Part shown: positions 30,552 to 40,560 of the stretch, piece by piece
Layout of the letters: each line of letters begins with the position of its first letter
Position numbering within the stretch: the stretch's first letter is position 1
NCBI RefSeq assembly: GCF_008830365.1
Contig: NZ_WBKI01000001.1
Span: 1,302,001 to 1,366,000, forward strand
Direction of reading: 5' to 3'
DNA length: 64,000 nt
Source: Serratia proteamaculans
GTDB taxonomy: Bacteria; Pseudomonadota; Gammaproteobacteria; Enterobacterales; Enterobacteriaceae
Translations under genes and position numbers: made by a program
The notes under the pieces: model-generated
The model's input: the letters and a program-made list of their open reading frames with translations, nothing else
Databases searched by the model: none
Told to the model about the DNA's origin: nothing

Positions 30552-32177
30552 TTATGCGGTTTGACAATCTGGGGCTTCCTTTACCACGGGTGAAACTGCG
30601 TCTTGAGAGTAAGTCTGTGCGGTGAAGTTATCGTCCGCCAGGCGGAATACCGACACCGCATCGGCCAGGGTGATCGCCTGTTCCTCCAGTGCGGTGGCCG
30701 CCGAGGCGGCTTCCTCCACCAGTGCGGCGTTCTGTTGGGTGACCTGATCCATCTGGGTCACGGCCTGCGTCACCTGTTCGATGCCGCGGCTCTGTTCATC
30801 CGACGCCGAGGCGATTTCGCCCATGATGTCGGTTACCCGGGTGACCGAACGCACAATGTCCTGCATGGTGGCACCGGAGTTTTCTACCAGTACCGAACCT
30901 TGCTTGACGCGACTGACCGACTCGTCGATCAACCCTTTGATTTCTTTCGCCGCCTGCGCGCTGCGTTGCGCCAGGTTGCGCACTTCGCCTGCCACCACCG
31001 CAAAACCTCGGCCCTGTTCGCCAGCACGCGCCGCTTCAACCGCCGCGTTCAACGCCAGGATATTGGTCTGGAAGGCAATGCCGTCGATCACGCTGGTAAT
31101 GGCACCAATTTTCTGCGAACTGTTGGCAATGTCGTGCATGGTAGTCACCACGTCCCCCGCCAGTTCGCCGCCCTTGGCCGCGGTGGTCGAGGCGTCTCGT
31201 GCCAGTTGTGAAGCCTGGCGCGCATTATCGGCATTCTGTTTCACCGTGGCGGTCAGTTGCTCCATGCTGGCAGCCGTTTCTTCCAGCGAGGCTGCCTGCT
31301 GCTCGGTACGGGAAGAGAGATCGTTGTTGCCTTCGGATATTTCCTGCAGGCCGATCAGGATCGATTCCGCCCCATCGCGCACGGCACCCACGGTGCCGAT
31401 CAGCGACTGCTGCATGCCTTGCAGGCTGGCGAACAGTTGGCTGATTTCATTACGGCCATAAACCTGGATCGGCGTGGCCAGATCGCCAGCGGCAATGCGG
31501 TCAAAATGATTGCGCATGATATTCAACGGCCGTACCAACATGTTACGCAGCCACCAGGTGGCGCTGCCGGTGACCACGATCAGCATCAGTACCGCACCGG
31601 CCACCAGCCAGCCCGACAGGGTGAAGGAGCGCTGATTCGCCGTATTGGCGTCGCTGACGTTAGCGCTCACCAGTTGCAGATACTGGACAAAATCAGCTTC
31701 AAACAGGTCCTGGGTTTTCTGCGTCGGCTGGTCCATAAACGCCTGCAGGTTATCGTTCTCCAGGAAGCCAATCAGCTCACGCAGGGTATTGCGCAGGCGG
31801 TCATAGCTGGCTTTGGTGGTTGCGGTCAGTTGTTGTTCCTGTTCGCTGTTACGCGGTACCGCCAGGAACTGGTTGAAATAGAGATCGGCTTTTTGCAGTG
31901 AACTGCGCGCATTGCCCATCAGCGCATTGACCTGATCCTGCGGCAGTTTGAGCGCTGCACGGGTACCGGCGCGATTGAGCGTATTACGCGCCTGTAGCAG
32001 CGATACCCAGCTCAGGCTGAGGGCATCGCGCTGCTGGCTGCCTAGGGTGATCAAATTCAGATTGTGGTGATCGGAGCGGAAAGCGGTGTACGACAAGCCG
32101 CTGGTGGCCAACTGCATAACACAAAAAGTCATCAACAACAGAAACAGACTGGTAGAGACGCGGATTCGGTTAAACAC
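30552..32177 (-). CDS. tap: Methyl-accepting chemotaxis protein, Tap-like
   Basis: 541 aa. Two membrane helices (about residues 7-30 and 190-212) flank a four-helix periplasmic sensor; HAMP and a full signalling domain with the hairpin tip [20 protein letters not shown] follow. The HAMP region (VYGRNEISQLFASLQGMQQSLIGTV) matches E. coli Tap better than Tsr or Tar, and like Tap it lacks the C-terminal NWETF pentapeptide, so it is a low-abundance type receptor needing assistance for methylation. Tap senses dipeptides and pyrimidines in E. coli; the ligand here is not shown by sequence. Confidence 0.85.
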   Translation of the reverse strand: MFNRIRVSTSLFLLLMTFCVMQLATSGLSYTAFRSDHHNLNLITLGSQQRDALSLSWVSLLQARNTLNRAGTRAALKLPQDQVNALMGNARSSLQKADLYFNQFLAVPRNSEQEQQLTATTKASYDRLRNTLRELIGFLENDNLQAFMDQPTQKTQDLFEADFVQYLQLVSANVSDANTANQRSFTLSGWLVAGAVLMLIVVTGSATWWLRNMLVRPLNIMRNHFDRIAAGDLATPIQVYGRNEISQLFASLQGMQQSLIGTVGAVRDGAESILIGLQEISEGNNDLSSRTEQQAASLEETAASMEQLTATVKQNADNARQASQLARDASTTAAKGGELAGDVVTTMHDIANSSQKIGAITSVIDGIAFQTNILALNAAVEAARAGEQGRGFAVVAGEVRNLAQRSAQAAKEIKGLIDESVSRVKQGSVLVENSGATMQDIVRSVTRVTDIMGEIASASDEQSRGIEQVTQAVTQMDQVTQQNAALVEEAASAATALEEQAITLADAVSVFRLADDNFTAQTYSQDAVSPVVKEAPDCQTA

Positions 32178-32261
32178 TGTGAACCTCCTTGCAGCCGGCC
32201 GATGGCCAGCTCACGACGGGGAATCGGCCTCCCCCCGAACAGGAAAGAGGCCTAATGCCGG

Positions 32262-33932
32262 TTAGAACGTTTCCCAGTTATCCTGCGGATCGCTGGCGTT
32301 CATTTTTTTATGATTGAGTACCGGTGTTACTGTTGCCTTGCTGCTGGCGGGCATTTTGAACTCATCCTGGCCTGCCGCTTTTAAACGGAATACCGCCACG
32401 GACTGGGTCAGCATGCTGGCCTGCTCTTCCAGCGCCGCCGCAGCAGAGGCGGACTCTTCCACCAACGAGGCGTTCTGCTGGGTAACGCGGTCCATTTCTG
32501 CAACCGCCTGACCAACCTGATCGATGCCACGGCTCTGTTCGTCGGACGCCGAGGCGATTTCCCCCATAATGTCGGTGACACGGGTAACCGCATTGACGAT
32601 ATCGCCCATGGTCTCACCGGCGCTTTCCACCAGTACCGAGCCCATATCAACCCGGTTGACGGAATCTTCGATCAGCCCTTTGATTTCCTTCGCCGCCTGC
32701 GCACTGCGCTGTGCCAGATTGCGCACTTCACCGGCCACCACCGCAAAACCACGGCCCTGTTCACCGGCGCGTGCCGCTTCTACCGCGGCGTTCAATGCCA
32801 GGATGTTGGTCTGGAAAGCAATGCCGTCGATCACGCCGGTAATGTCGGCGATTTTCTGTGAACTACCGGCAATGTCGTGCATGGTTTGCACCACATTGGC
32901 TACCACCTTGCCGCCTTTCTGCGCGGTTTCGGAGGCGCTCAACGCTAACTGGCTGGCCTGGCGGGCATTTTCGGCGTTCTGTTTCACCGTGGCGGTCAAC
33001 TGCTCCATGCTGGCAGCGGTTTCCTCCAGTGAAGCGGCCTGCTGTTCGGTACGAGAAGAGAGGTCGTTATTGCCGGCGGCAATTTCGGAGGCACCGCTAT
33101 AGATAGCATCGGCCCCCTGGCGGACCCCACTGACGGTGTCGATCAGTTCGTTCTGCATATGTTTGAGGCTGGCGGCCAATACGCCCATTTCATTGCGGCT
33201 GTTCACTGCAATCGGCTGGGTCAGATCGCCGGCGGCAATCATTTTGATGTGTTCGATCATGCGGTTCAGCGGACGCACCAGGATGTGGTGAATGCCACTC
33301 CATACCAGTACGATCACCGCCAGAACCACCAGTAACACTACCGCCAGCGTCCAGAGTGCGAAGTTGAAGGAGTTGTTGCTGTCTTCTACTGCGCTCTGAT
33401 AAAGCTTGTCGTTTTGCGCCAGGTAGGTGTTGTAGATATCTTCGAACGCGTCCTGATAGCTTTGCGTCGGCTGGTCAAAGAAGGCGTTGATCTTGCCCTC
33501 ACCCAGCAATACGGTCAGTTCGGTTAAAGCGCCGTGCAGGATGCCGTATTGCTGCTTGAGCTTGTCGGCCGACTGCGCGTCCTGACGGGCATTGAGAGGG
33601 ATTTTGTCATAGGCGGCGTAGTGTTGTTCTGCCACCACCAGGTTGCTTTTGGCTCGCGCCAGCAGCTCGGCCACAGTGGCACCGCTGCCAATGTTATTGG
33701 TGTCCATCATGTGACGAATACCGGCACGGTTGAGCGTGTTGCGGGCCTGCAGCAGGTTGACCCAGCTTTCGTTCAGCTCGGATTGTTGCTGGCGAATGGT
33801 CTGCAATACGGTGAAGTTTTCTTTGTCATTCTTCAGTGAGGTGAAGAACAGCCCGCCTGATACCAACTGCAAGGCGCCAAATAACACCAGCACCAGTAAC
33901 AGGCTGGTGACCACCTTCATACGATTAAACAT
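32262..33932 (-). CDS. tsr: Methyl-accepting chemotaxis protein, Tsr-like serine receptor
   Basis: 556 aa. It occupies the position of tar in E. coli but the periplasmic domain matches Tsr: [15 protein letters not shown] carries the Arg/Asn residues, and [12 protein letters not shown] the Phe/Thr residues, that in Tsr bind serine. Membrane helices at about 10-32 and 190-215, HAMP, then the methylation helices and the conserved tip. The C-terminus is NWETF, the CheR/CheB tether of high-abundance receptors. A sigma-28 promoter lies 57-83 nt upstream. Serine as ligand is inferred from these residues. Confidence 0.85.
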   Translation of the reverse strand: MFNRMKVVTSLLLVLVLFGALQLVSGGLFFTSLKNDKENFTVLQTIRQQQSELNESWVNLLQARNTLNRAGIRHMMDTNNIGSGATVAELLARAKSNLVVAEQHYAAYDKIPLNARQDAQSADKLKQQYGILHGALTELTVLLGEGKINAFFDQPTQSYQDAFEDIYNTYLAQNDKLYQSAVEDSNNSFNFALWTLAVVLLVVLAVIVLVWSGIHHILVRPLNRMIEHIKMIAAGDLTQPIAVNSRNEMGVLAASLKHMQNELIDTVSGVRQGADAIYSGASEIAAGNNDLSSRTEQQAASLEETAASMEQLTATVKQNAENARQASQLALSASETAQKGGKVVANVVQTMHDIAGSSQKIADITGVIDGIAFQTNILALNAAVEAARAGEQGRGFAVVAGEVRNLAQRSAQAAKEIKGLIEDSVNRVDMGSVLVESAGETMGDIVNAVTRVTDIMGEIASASDEQSRGIDQVGQAVAEMDRVTQQNASLVEESASAAAALEEQASMLTQSVAVFRLKAAGQDEFKMPASSKATVTPVLNHKKMNASDPQDNWETF

Positions 33933-33988
33933 GTTTTCCCTTGTTAAACGCCCGCGCGGACAGGCCCTGATTACGTTGATTGACAGAG

Positions 33989-34015
33989 TTATCGGCGCGG
34001 TTGGGAAGAACTTTA
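33989..34015 (-). promoter_or_regulatory. Sigma-28 (FliA) promoter for the receptor-cheRBYZ operon
   Basis: On the minus strand TAAAGTTC (plus 34008-34015), 11-nt spacer, GCCGATAA (plus 33989-33996); one mismatch from consensus, exact spacing. It lies between cheW and the Tsr-like gene, matching the class III promoter in front of tar in E. coli (meche operon). Confidence 0.93.
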
Positions 34016-34072
34016 TGCGGGGAGGTAACTATTTTTATGTAGGGTTTGGGTTTGTCCGGTTTCCAGATCAGG

Positions 34073-34096
34073 GCGCGGTATGCAGCGCCCCTACGG
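34073..34096. repeat. Small palindrome downstream of cheW
   Basis: AGGGCGC and GCGCCCCT flank an 8-nt centre (GGTATGCA), followed by ACGGGT. It sits just past the cheW stop and may act as a weak terminator between cheW and the receptor promoter. The GGGGCGC..GCATG core resembles the fragment at about 10450. Confidence 0.4.
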
Positions 34097-34104
34097 GTAG
34101 TGGA

Positions 34105-34614
34105 TCAGGCGCTTTTTGCCACGCTGTCGACCAGCGACATCTCTTCACTGCTCAGCAGTTTTTCGATATCCACCAGGATCAGCATGCGATCACCCAGCGA
34201 GCCCAGGCCGGTCAGGTATTCGGTCGCCAGCGTCACGGCAAATTCCGGCGCCGGACGGATCTGCTCGGTGGTCAGCGACAGCACGTCGGACACGCCGTCA
34301 ACCACGATACCCACCACCCGTTGGCCAAAGTTAAGCACGATCACCACGGTATTTTCATCATAGGATACGTCCTGCTGAGCGAACTTCACTCGCAGGTCGA
34401 TAATCGGCACAATCACGCCGCGCAGGTTGGTGACACCCTTGATAAAGGTCGGAGTATTGGCGATACGCGTAACCTGATCGTAGCCGCGGATCTCCTGAAC
34501 CTTGAGGATATCAATGCCATATTCCTCATTGCCCAAGGTAAAAATCAGGAATTCTTGCCCTACCGTTTCGCCAGCCAGTTTGCTGACGGTTGCCAGTCCT
34601 GCCATGTCATTCAC
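34105..34614 (-). CDS. cheW: Chemotaxis coupling protein CheW
   Basis: 169 aa (E. coli 167) and near-identical in the core ([36 protein letters not shown]). SH3-like double-barrel adaptor that joins CheA to the receptors. Start [10 protein letters not shown] at 34614 with AAGGGTG close upstream; a second ATG nine bases on is possible. Lies 23 nt after cheA. Confidence 0.97.
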   Translation of the reverse strand: MNDMAGLATVSKLAGETVGQEFLIFTLGNEEYGIDILKVQEIRGYDQVTRIANTPTFIKGVTNLRGVIVPIIDLRVKFAQQDVSYDENTVVIVLNFGQRVVGIVVDGVSDVLSLTTEQIRPAPEFAVTLATEYLTGLGSLGDRMLILVDIEKLLSSEEMSLVDSVAKSA

Positions 34615-34637
34615 CCTTCAAATCAATAGATTAATTG

Positions 34638-36611
34638 TTATGCGGCTGCGTCGGTCTGACGCTGTTCACGGTTCAGCGTTTGCAGCGCCGAGACATCGAC
34701 AATCAGCGCCACGCTGCCATCACCGAGAATAGTGGCCGCGGAAATGCCCGGCACTTTGCGATAGTTGCTTTCCAAATTCTTCACCACCACCTGATGCTGG
34801 CCGATCAGTTGATCCACCAGCAACGCATAGCGACGGCCGGCGCTTTGCAGGATCACCACAATGCCCTGGGTAGCGTCGGTTTTGGCACCTGCAACCTCAA
34901 ACACCCGGAACAGCTCCACCAGCGGCAGATATTCGCCGCGCACCTGCAACACCCGCTCGCCACCGGCTAACGGATGCAGGTCTTCGGCCTGCGGCTGCAG
35001 GGATTCCATCACGGCGTTGAGCGGCAGAATAAACACTTCGTCGTTTACCTTGACCGACATGCCGTCGAGGATCGCCAGTGTCAACGGCAGCAGGATGCGG
35101 ATCGCGGTACCCTTGCCTGCCTGAGAGTGGATTTCTACATGCCCTCCCATCTCCTGAATATTGCGCTTCACCACGTCCATGCCAACACCGCGACCGGATA
35201 CGTCGGTCACCTGCTCGGCGGTGGAAAAACCCGGGGCAAAGATCAGCATACCGACGTCTTCATCACTCATGCTGTCGCTGACTGGCAGCCCCTGCGAGAC
35301 TGCCTTGGCGAGAATCTTCTCACGGTTCAGGCCGGCACCGTCGTCGGTCACCTCGATACAGATATTGCCGCCCTGATGCTCCGCCGACAGGATCAGATTA
35401 CCCACCGCCGACTTACCGGCGGCGATGCGCGTGTCTGGATCTTCAATGCCGTGGTCCAGGCTGTTACGCACCAGGTGGGTCAAGGGATCGATAATGCGTT
35501 CGATCAGGCTCTTGTCCAGTTCGGTAGAGCTGCCCTGCAACTGCAGCTCTACCTGTTTATTCAGCTTACCGGCCAGATCGCGCACCAACCGCGGGAAGCG
35601 GCTGAACACGTACTCCATCGGCATCATGCGGATCGACATCACCGACTCTTGCAGATCGCGCGCGTTGCGCTCCAACTGACTCATGCTGTTCAGCAGGTCA
35701 CCGTGATTGACCGGGTCCAGGTCGCCCGAACGCTGCGCCAGCATCGATTGGGTGATCACCAGTTCGCCGACCAGGTTGATCAGTTGGTCCACTTTCTCTA
35801 CTGCTACGCGGATGCTGGTGGATTCACTGGCCTTGGCCCGCGGCTTCGGCGCTTCGGCCACCGCAGGGACGGGTTTGGCGACCGGCAGTGCTACAGCCAC
35901 CGGCATTGCCGGCTCAGGGGTCACAACTGGCGTCTCGACCTGCGCCGGCGTGGTGAAACTGATTTGCTCCGGCTCCAGTACAAAACAGAGCACCGCGCTG
36001 ATGTCATCTTCGCTGGCGGAGGTCAGCAGCGTCACTTCCAGGCTGCTTTCAGTCTGATGCGGGTTTTTCACCTCGCCCAGATTCCCCAGTTCTTCCAGCA
36101 TCAGCGGCACTTCGTTCGGCTTCAGGCCACACAGGCAAACCCGCATCCCACCGTCCATCGCCGCAGACGTGGCGGCGGCATGTTCCGTGACCGGATGCGC
36201 TACAGAGGCATCCTGCTGCTGTGCGTCTAACGCAAGCTGGCGCAGCGCCTGACAGATGTATTCAAAGCTGTCGGCGTCAGGCTTTTGCGACGTTTTATAA
36301 GCGTCCAGTTGCTCCTGCATAATGTCTTTGGTTTCCAGAAACAGGTTGATAATCTCGGTGCTGAGGCTCATTTCCTGACGCCGTGCACCGTCCAGCAAGT
36401 TCTCCAGCAGGTGGGTGGTTTCCTGCAGCACCGAAAAGCCAAAGGTGGCCGCACCGCCCTTAATTGAGTGTGCTGCACGAAAAATGGCGTTCAGCGGCTC
36501 AATGTCCGGAGCTAACGGATCCAGCTCCAGCAGGTGTTGCTCCATGTCGGCCAGCAACTCGTCTGCTTCATCAAAAAAGGTCTGATAAAAGGCACTAATA
36601 TCCATGCTCAC
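34638..36611 (-). CDS. cheA: Chemotaxis histidine kinase CheA
   Basis: 657 aa from a GTG at 36611 (E. coli 654, MSMDIS; here VSMDIS), preceded by AGAGGTGA. With this start the phospho-acceptor is His48 (AAHSIKGGAATFGF), as in E. coli. P2 (CheY/CheB binding) follows a Pro/Ala-rich linker; dimerisation, HATPase (N box LVRNSLDHGIEDP; G boxes DDGAGLNREK and GRGVGMDVVK) and CheW-like domains are complete. The start lies 4 nt past the motB stop, in the mot-che operon. Confidence 0.97.
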   Translation of the reverse strand: MSMDISAFYQTFFDEADELLADMEQHLLELDPLAPDIEPLNAIFRAAHSIKGGAATFGFSVLQETTHLLENLLDGARRQEMSLSTEIINLFLETKDIMQEQLDAYKTSQKPDADSFEYICQALRQLALDAQQQDASVAHPVTEHAAATSAAMDGGMRVCLCGLKPNEVPLMLEELGNLGEVKNPHQTESSLEVTLLTSASEDDISAVLCFVLEPEQISFTTPAQVETPVVTPEPAMPVAVALPVAKPVPAVAEAPKPRAKASESTSIRVAVEKVDQLINLVGELVITQSMLAQRSGDLDPVNHGDLLNSMSQLERNARDLQESVMSIRMMPMEYVFSRFPRLVRDLAGKLNKQVELQLQGSSTELDKSLIERIIDPLTHLVRNSLDHGIEDPDTRIAAGKSAVGNLILSAEHQGGNICIEVTDDGAGLNREKILAKAVSQGLPVSDSMSDEDVGMLIFAPGFSTAEQVTDVSGRGVGMDVVKRNIQEMGGHVEIHSQAGKGTAIRILLPLTLAILDGMSVKVNDEVFILPLNAVMESLQPQAEDLHPLAGGERVLQVRGEYLPLVELFRVFEVAGAKTDATQGIVVILQSAGRRYALLVDQLIGQHQVVVKNLESNYRKVPGISAATILGDGSVALIVDVSALQTLNREQRQTDAAA

Positions 36612-36615
36612 GGGA

Positions 36616-37581
36616 TCACCTCTGCTGTGAGTCGCTGTTAATCGGTGTAGGGACAGCCGCTGGCTGCTCCGGTGCAATCAGGGTGGCCGGAGCCGTCGCT
36701 GTAGGGGCCAGCGACTTCAACTCGACCGGCTGGACGACATCCATCGCGTTGCTTTCGCCATTTTCGTGTTCGATGCCCTGCTGGGTTTGTTTGTTCAGCA
36801 CCAGTACGGTGATGCGACGGTTGATGGCATCGTCGGCACCGTGCTGTTTCAGACTCATGGTGGCGGCCATGCCCACCACCCGCAGTACTTTGCCTTCCGA
36901 CAGACCACCGGCGATCAGTTCGCGCCGTGAAGCATTGGCACGATCGGCCGAAAGCTCCCAGTTGCTGTAACCGCGCTCGCCGCTGGCGTAAGGAATATCG
37001 TCGGTATGGCCAGACAGGCTGATTTTATTCGGCAGGTCATTGAGGATCGGAGCGATTGCCCGCAGGATATCTCGCATATAGCTTTCAACCTGCGCGCTGC
37101 CGGTTTTAAACATCGGGCGGTTTTGACTGTCGATGATCTGGATGCGTAAACCTTCATCCATCATGTTGATCAGCAGATGCGGGCGCAGCGCTTTCAGACG
37201 CGGATCGGACTCAATCAGCTCATCCAGTTTTTCCCGCAATTTGTTCAACCGCAGCTCCTCGTCACGCTTCTCCAGCGTATCGATCTGCCTTTTCACCAGT
37301 CCGTCCTGCTGGGTAGGATCATCCCCACCGCCAGGAATAGGGCTGCTTTCCGAACTGCTTTTGTCGCCGTTCGTCAGCGCCACTTTAAGCGGCGTACGGA
37401 AGTATTCGGCGATTTGTGTCAGTTCCTGCGGACTGGCGATCGCCAGCAGCCACATCACCAGAAAGAATGCCATCATCGCCGTCATAAAGTCGGCATAGGC
37501 AATCTTCCAGGAGCCGCCGTGGTGGCTGGCCTGATGCGACTTGCGTTTTCTGACCAGAATAACCGGATGATTCTGCTTCAT
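36616..37581 (-). CDS. motB: Flagellar stator protein MotB
   Basis: 321 aa (E. coli 308). The single membrane helix carries the proton-carrying Asp at residue 31 ([19 protein letters not shown]). The plug and the C-terminal OmpA-like peptidoglycan-binding domain ([27 protein letters not shown]) follow. A Pro/Ala tail of about 40 residues at the C-terminus is longer than in E. coli. ATGA-type overlap with motA. Confidence 0.97.
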   Translation of the reverse strand: MKQNHPVILVRKRKSHQASHHGGSWKIAYADFMTAMMAFFLVMWLLAIASPQELTQIAEYFRTPLKVALTNGDKSSSESSPIPGGGDDPTQQDGLVKRQIDTLEKRDEELRLNKLREKLDELIESDPRLKALRPHLLINMMDEGLRIQIIDSQNRPMFKTGSAQVESYMRDILRAIAPILNDLPNKISLSGHTDDIPYASGERGYSNWELSADRANASRRELIAGGLSEGKVLRVVGMAATMSLKQHGADDAINRRITVLVLNKQTQQGIEHENGESNAMDVVQPVELKSLAPTATAPATLIAPEQPAAVPTPINSDSQQR

Positions 37582-38474
37582 GCCTGTTCTTCTTCCGTCG
37601 CCTGCTGTGCCGGCGCTTTCACCCGACGCACATGTTCTTCCAGTTCGACGAAGGACGGACGTTCGGTGGTGTACAGCGTTTTACGGCCGAATTCGACCGC
37701 AATCTGCGGCGCATAGCCGTTCAGACTGGAGAGCAAAGTGACCTTGATGCACTGCATCATTTTGACGTTTTCGGCGCTTTTCTGCCGCAACAGGGTCGCC
37801 AACGGCGAGATAAAACCGTAGGCCAGCAAAATGCCGAGGAAGGTACCGACCATCGCGTTGGCGATCAACGCCCCCAGCTCGGCCGCCGGGCGATCGGCCG
37901 AGGCCAGCGCATGCACCACCCCCATCACCGCCGCGACAATACCGAAGGCCGGCAACGAATCACCGACCATCGCCAGGCTACCTGCCGGCACCTCGCTTTC
38001 CTGTTCAAAGGTTTCGATCTCTTCGTCCATCAACGCTTCGATCTCAAACGCATTCATGTTGCCGCTCACCATCAGCCGTAAGTAATCGGTAATAAACTCT
38101 ACGAGGGTGTTATCGGCAAGAATGCGCGGATAATTAGAGAAAATTTCACTTTCCTGCGGATTATCAATATCGAACTCGAGAGACAGCATGCCCTGCTGGC
38201 GGGACTTGGCCAGCAGCCGATACAGTAGCGCCATCAGATCCATGTATAAATCTTTGCTGTATTTTGAACGGCGCATCAGCTTGGGAATGGCGCGCAGGGT
38301 GGATTTTATCGCCTTACCGTTGTTGCCCACGATAAAAGCGCCGATACCCGCGCCGCCGATAATCAAAAATTCTGCCGGCTGATAAAGCGCGCCCAGATGG
38401 CCCCCCACAATCAGGTAGCCCCCAAAGACCGCACCCAATACCACGAGATAACCCAAAATAACTAACACACGCAT
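37578..38474 (-). CDS. motA: Flagellar stator protein MotA
   Basis: 298 aa (E. coli 295). Four membrane helices; the two functionally important Pro residues are in [13 protein letters not shown] and [10 protein letters not shown], and the cytoplasmic loop charges that face FliG ([12 protein letters not shown] region and EEIETFEQE) are kept. It pairs with MotB to form the proton channel. It follows flhC by 152 nt; I found no clean sigma-28 promoter in that gap. Confidence 0.97.
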   Translation of the reverse strand: MRVLVILGYLVVLGAVFGGYLIVGGHLGALYQPAEFLIIGGAGIGAFIVGNNGKAIKSTLRAIPKLMRRSKYSKDLYMDLMALLYRLLAKSRQQGMLSLEFDIDNPQESEIFSNYPRILADNTLVEFITDYLRLMVSGNMNAFEIEALMDEEIETFEQESEVPAGSLAMVGDSLPAFGIVAAVMGVVHALASADRPAAELGALIANAMVGTFLGILLAYGFISPLATLLRQKSAENVKMMQCIKVTLLSSLNGYAPQIAVEFGRKTLYTTERPSFVELEEHVRRVKAPAQQATEEEQA

Positions 38475-38519
38475 TCCTTAAATTAACAATGTGGATGGAA
38501 GGTGGGCTAAGCGCGCGTT

Positions 38520-38585
38520 TGAGACGCACCGACGCAGCAGGCTGGGCTGCGCCGATGGGTTCGGCATGCCGAACCCTGCGTTTCA
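38520..38585. repeat. Palindromic element between flhC and motA
   Basis: Outer arms TGAGACGCA (38520-38528) and TGCGTTTCA (38577-38585) are inverted repeats with one mismatch; inside lies a perfect 20-bp palindrome GGGTTCGGCATGCCGAACCC (38557-38576) and a GCAGC/GCTGC pair. Looks like a small mosaic repeat element inserted between flhDC and motAB. Confidence 0.6.
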
Positions 38586-38607
38586 CAAATCGGTTTAGGT
38601 CTGGATA

Positions 38608-38627
38608 AACCGGCGCTGCCGCCGGTT
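38608..38627 (-). terminator. Hairpin at the flhC stop
   Basis: AACCGGCG (38608-38615), loop of four, CGCCGGTT (38620-38627), perfectly complementary and touching the flhC stop codon. The tail on the minus strand is TATCCAG, not a T run, so this is either a weak terminator or an mRNA-stabilising end for flhDC. Confidence 0.45.
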
Positions 38628-39208
38628 CAAATCGCGCGTTTAACCTGCTCGTCCAGCAGTTGAGGAATAATATCGGCCAGTTGCGGCGAAAGTTTACGTC
38701 TTTTTACTGCGCGGGATGGGGGTTGGCATAAACTGCAAACAAAACTGTTCAACGGCTGGTGCGCATGGGTGATAAAAGTACCGCCGCAGCAGTTGCAGGC
38801 AGAAAGCTGCAGCATACCGCTATCGACGAAACGCACCAGCGTCCAGGCCCGGGTCAACGCCAGCAACGGTGGCTTGCCCGGCGCGTGCGGACACTGTTCC
38901 AGATACAGGCGATAGGCTTTAATCACCGCTTCAACGCCTGTACAGTGCCCACTCTTCATCAGGAAGCTATAGGCGTTATAAAACATCGATGAATGGATGT
39001 TCTGTTCCCAGGTCATAAACCAGTCGGTCGAGAACGGTAACATCCCTTTGGGTGGCGGACTGCCGCGCAACTCCTTATACAACTTAATCAACCGCCCACG
39101 GCTGAGCTGAGTTTCACTTTCCAGCATCTGCAAACGGGCGCCCAACGTGATCAGCTCCATGGCCAGCTGAATGTCCTTGGCTTCCTGAACAATACTTTTC
39201 TCTGCCAT
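38627..39208 (-). CDS. flhC: Flagellar master regulator subunit FlhC
   Basis: 193 aa from ATG 39208 (E. coli 192). The zinc-binding cysteines are in ACNCCGGTF and CSLCQPP; the [22 protein letters not shown] segment is nearly invariant. It forms the FlhD4C2 activator of class II flagellar promoters. The start region overlaps the flhD stop (TGATGATG); an ATG three bases upstream adds one Met. Confidence 0.97.
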   Translation of the reverse strand: MAEKSIVQEAKDIQLAMELITLGARLQMLESETQLSRGRLIKLYKELRGSPPPKGMLPFSTDWFMTWEQNIHSSMFYNAYSFLMKSGHCTGVEAVIKAYRLYLEQCPHAPGKPPLLALTRAWTLVRFVDSGMLQLSACNCCGGTFITHAHQPLNSFVCSLCQPPSRAVKRRKLSPQLADIIPQLLDEQVKRAI

Positions 39209-39210
39209 CA

Positions 39211-39561
39211 TCAAGCTCTTTTCTTCGTCGCACTACCGTCTTTAGCCGACAGCTCTTGCAGTAAGTGGCTTGATAGCAAAATGCCGGTATGGATTTGCTG
39301 CAGATCGTCCACGCGCGACTCTTTTGTCAGGCGTTCAATCGTATGGTGATCGTTAAAACGGAATTGACAGACCAACTGGTTGGTCTCAGCCAGTTTGACC
39401 ATTTGCGGTAACGTGAGTTGAGCGAGTGCATCAGCCATGGTCTCGTCGATACCCAGACGGAACATTGCCGATGCTTTTTCATCATTAATCAGACGCTGTG
39501 CTAAAAGTAAATATGACAAATTGATGTCATAAATATGCTTAAGTAATTCAGACGTACCCAT
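39211..39561 (-). CDS. flhD: Flagellar master regulator subunit FlhD
   Basis: 116 aa from ATG 39561 ([25 protein letters not shown]. coli 116-119). An ATG at 39570 would add three residues. The helical N-half dimerises and the C-half contacts FlhC and DNA. FlhD is the first gene of the master operon; the upstream 1.4 kb is AT-rich and carries a CRP palindrome. Confidence 0.97.
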   Translation of the reverse strand: MGTSELLKHIYDINLSYLLLAQRLINDEKASAMFRLGIDETMADALAQLTLPQMVKLAETNQLVCQFRFNDHHTIERLTKESRVDDLQQIHTGILLSSHLLQELSAKDGSATKKRA

Positions 39562-39889
39562 ATTCCCCATCCCGACAGACTATGTTTAAAAACATACGCT
39601 GGGTGATAATTTTTATCGCCCGTGACCTGGGTTTGTTCCCTAAGTTGGCAAATGAAGCCCTAAATAACGACCGTTATAAATTTTTCAACATCACTAAATT
39701 CGGACCGTCATTCAGTATTTGATACGTGCGTAAACCAACGTGTATGGATGTACAGCATTTTGCTCCAGCAGTGTTTAATCACCGTGAAACTATTTTTACA
39801 AAATTAACAAGATTATTCCTAATGCAGCGCAACTCTACCCCCGAACCATTAGCACACACAATGTAAGTAAGAGGCAATTTTAAATACAA

Positions 39890-39905
39890 TGTGATCTAGA
39901 TCACA
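39890..39905 (-). promoter_or_regulatory. CRP-cAMP site of the flhDC promoter
   Basis: TGTGATCTAGATCACA is a perfect palindrome with both TGTGA/TCACA half sites and the 6-bp spacer. It is about 330 bp upstream of the flhD ATG; in E. coli the CRP site lies about 70 bp upstream of a transcript with a roughly 200-nt leader, a comparable placement. It predicts glucose repression of motility. Confidence 0.9.
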
Positions 39906-40530
39906 AAAATAAAAAATATTTAAGCCAAATATCCGCTTTACCGTCTGTTTTTCAATCTGGTTTTAGGGCAAAAAATAGCCATAAGTAAAAAAACGTCTTA
40001 AAAACAATGTATATAAGCCAAAAAAATATCTTTTTTAGATCAATTCGAACAAAAGCATTACCAAACTAAAATAACAGAACAAAAATCTGCTCGTAGCCGA
40101 TAAAGACAGTATAAATAACCGTTTAATAACCCATAAACTATCCGCATTGAAAAGTAACGCATGTAAACTATAAGGTTATTGAGTTTCGGATTTAACTTAA
40201 AAGTCGAGTGATAGGTTGTTTTATTTTTCGGCTAATGATCGTTTTCGGTTAACAAAGACTCGCTTAAGTTGTGAACAAGACAGTAGTCGTAACCATATGT
40301 TTCACGATAAGGAGAATGAAGCGTCTGGTTTCGGATTTTTCTTGAGCGAATTATCCCAAGACGATTTATCGGCAGTATTAATTAAAACTTTAATAATTTT
40401 TTATCGCCCGACGAAAAATCATTTAAATCTCATATAATGTTTATTGCCCAATAAACCTCGGTGTCATTTCCCGTCACGCTTATAAATTAAAACGTAGTTT
40501 CGTTTTATTTTATACATTGGTTTCATCTAT

Positions 40531-40560
40531 ACCCGATGGATTTCAAGTTACCGCCTGACA
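40531..40560. repeat. ERIC-end-like fragment
   Basis: ATACCCGATGGATTTCAAG closely matches the left terminal repeat of the ERIC element at 10544, but no central core or right end follows within the next 200 bp, so this is a truncated copy or an independent relic. Confidence 0.5.

Noticed and set aside
34974-36230. 418-codon open frame antisense to cheA
   Set aside because: Same cause: codon bias of the sense gene. His/Arg-rich, no family.
38475-38626. Sigma-28 promoter for motA
   Set aside because: Only a poor match (TGAA, 16 nt, GCCGAACC) inside a palindrome; not supportable.
40096-40103. GCCGATAA resembling a sigma-28 -10 box on the plus strand
   Set aside because: No acceptable -35 at the 11-nt spacing, and no gene follows within a sensible distance.
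40216-40437. 73-codon frame in the flhDC control region
   Set aside because: No good start or family; internal ATG at 40297 lacks a ribosome site.
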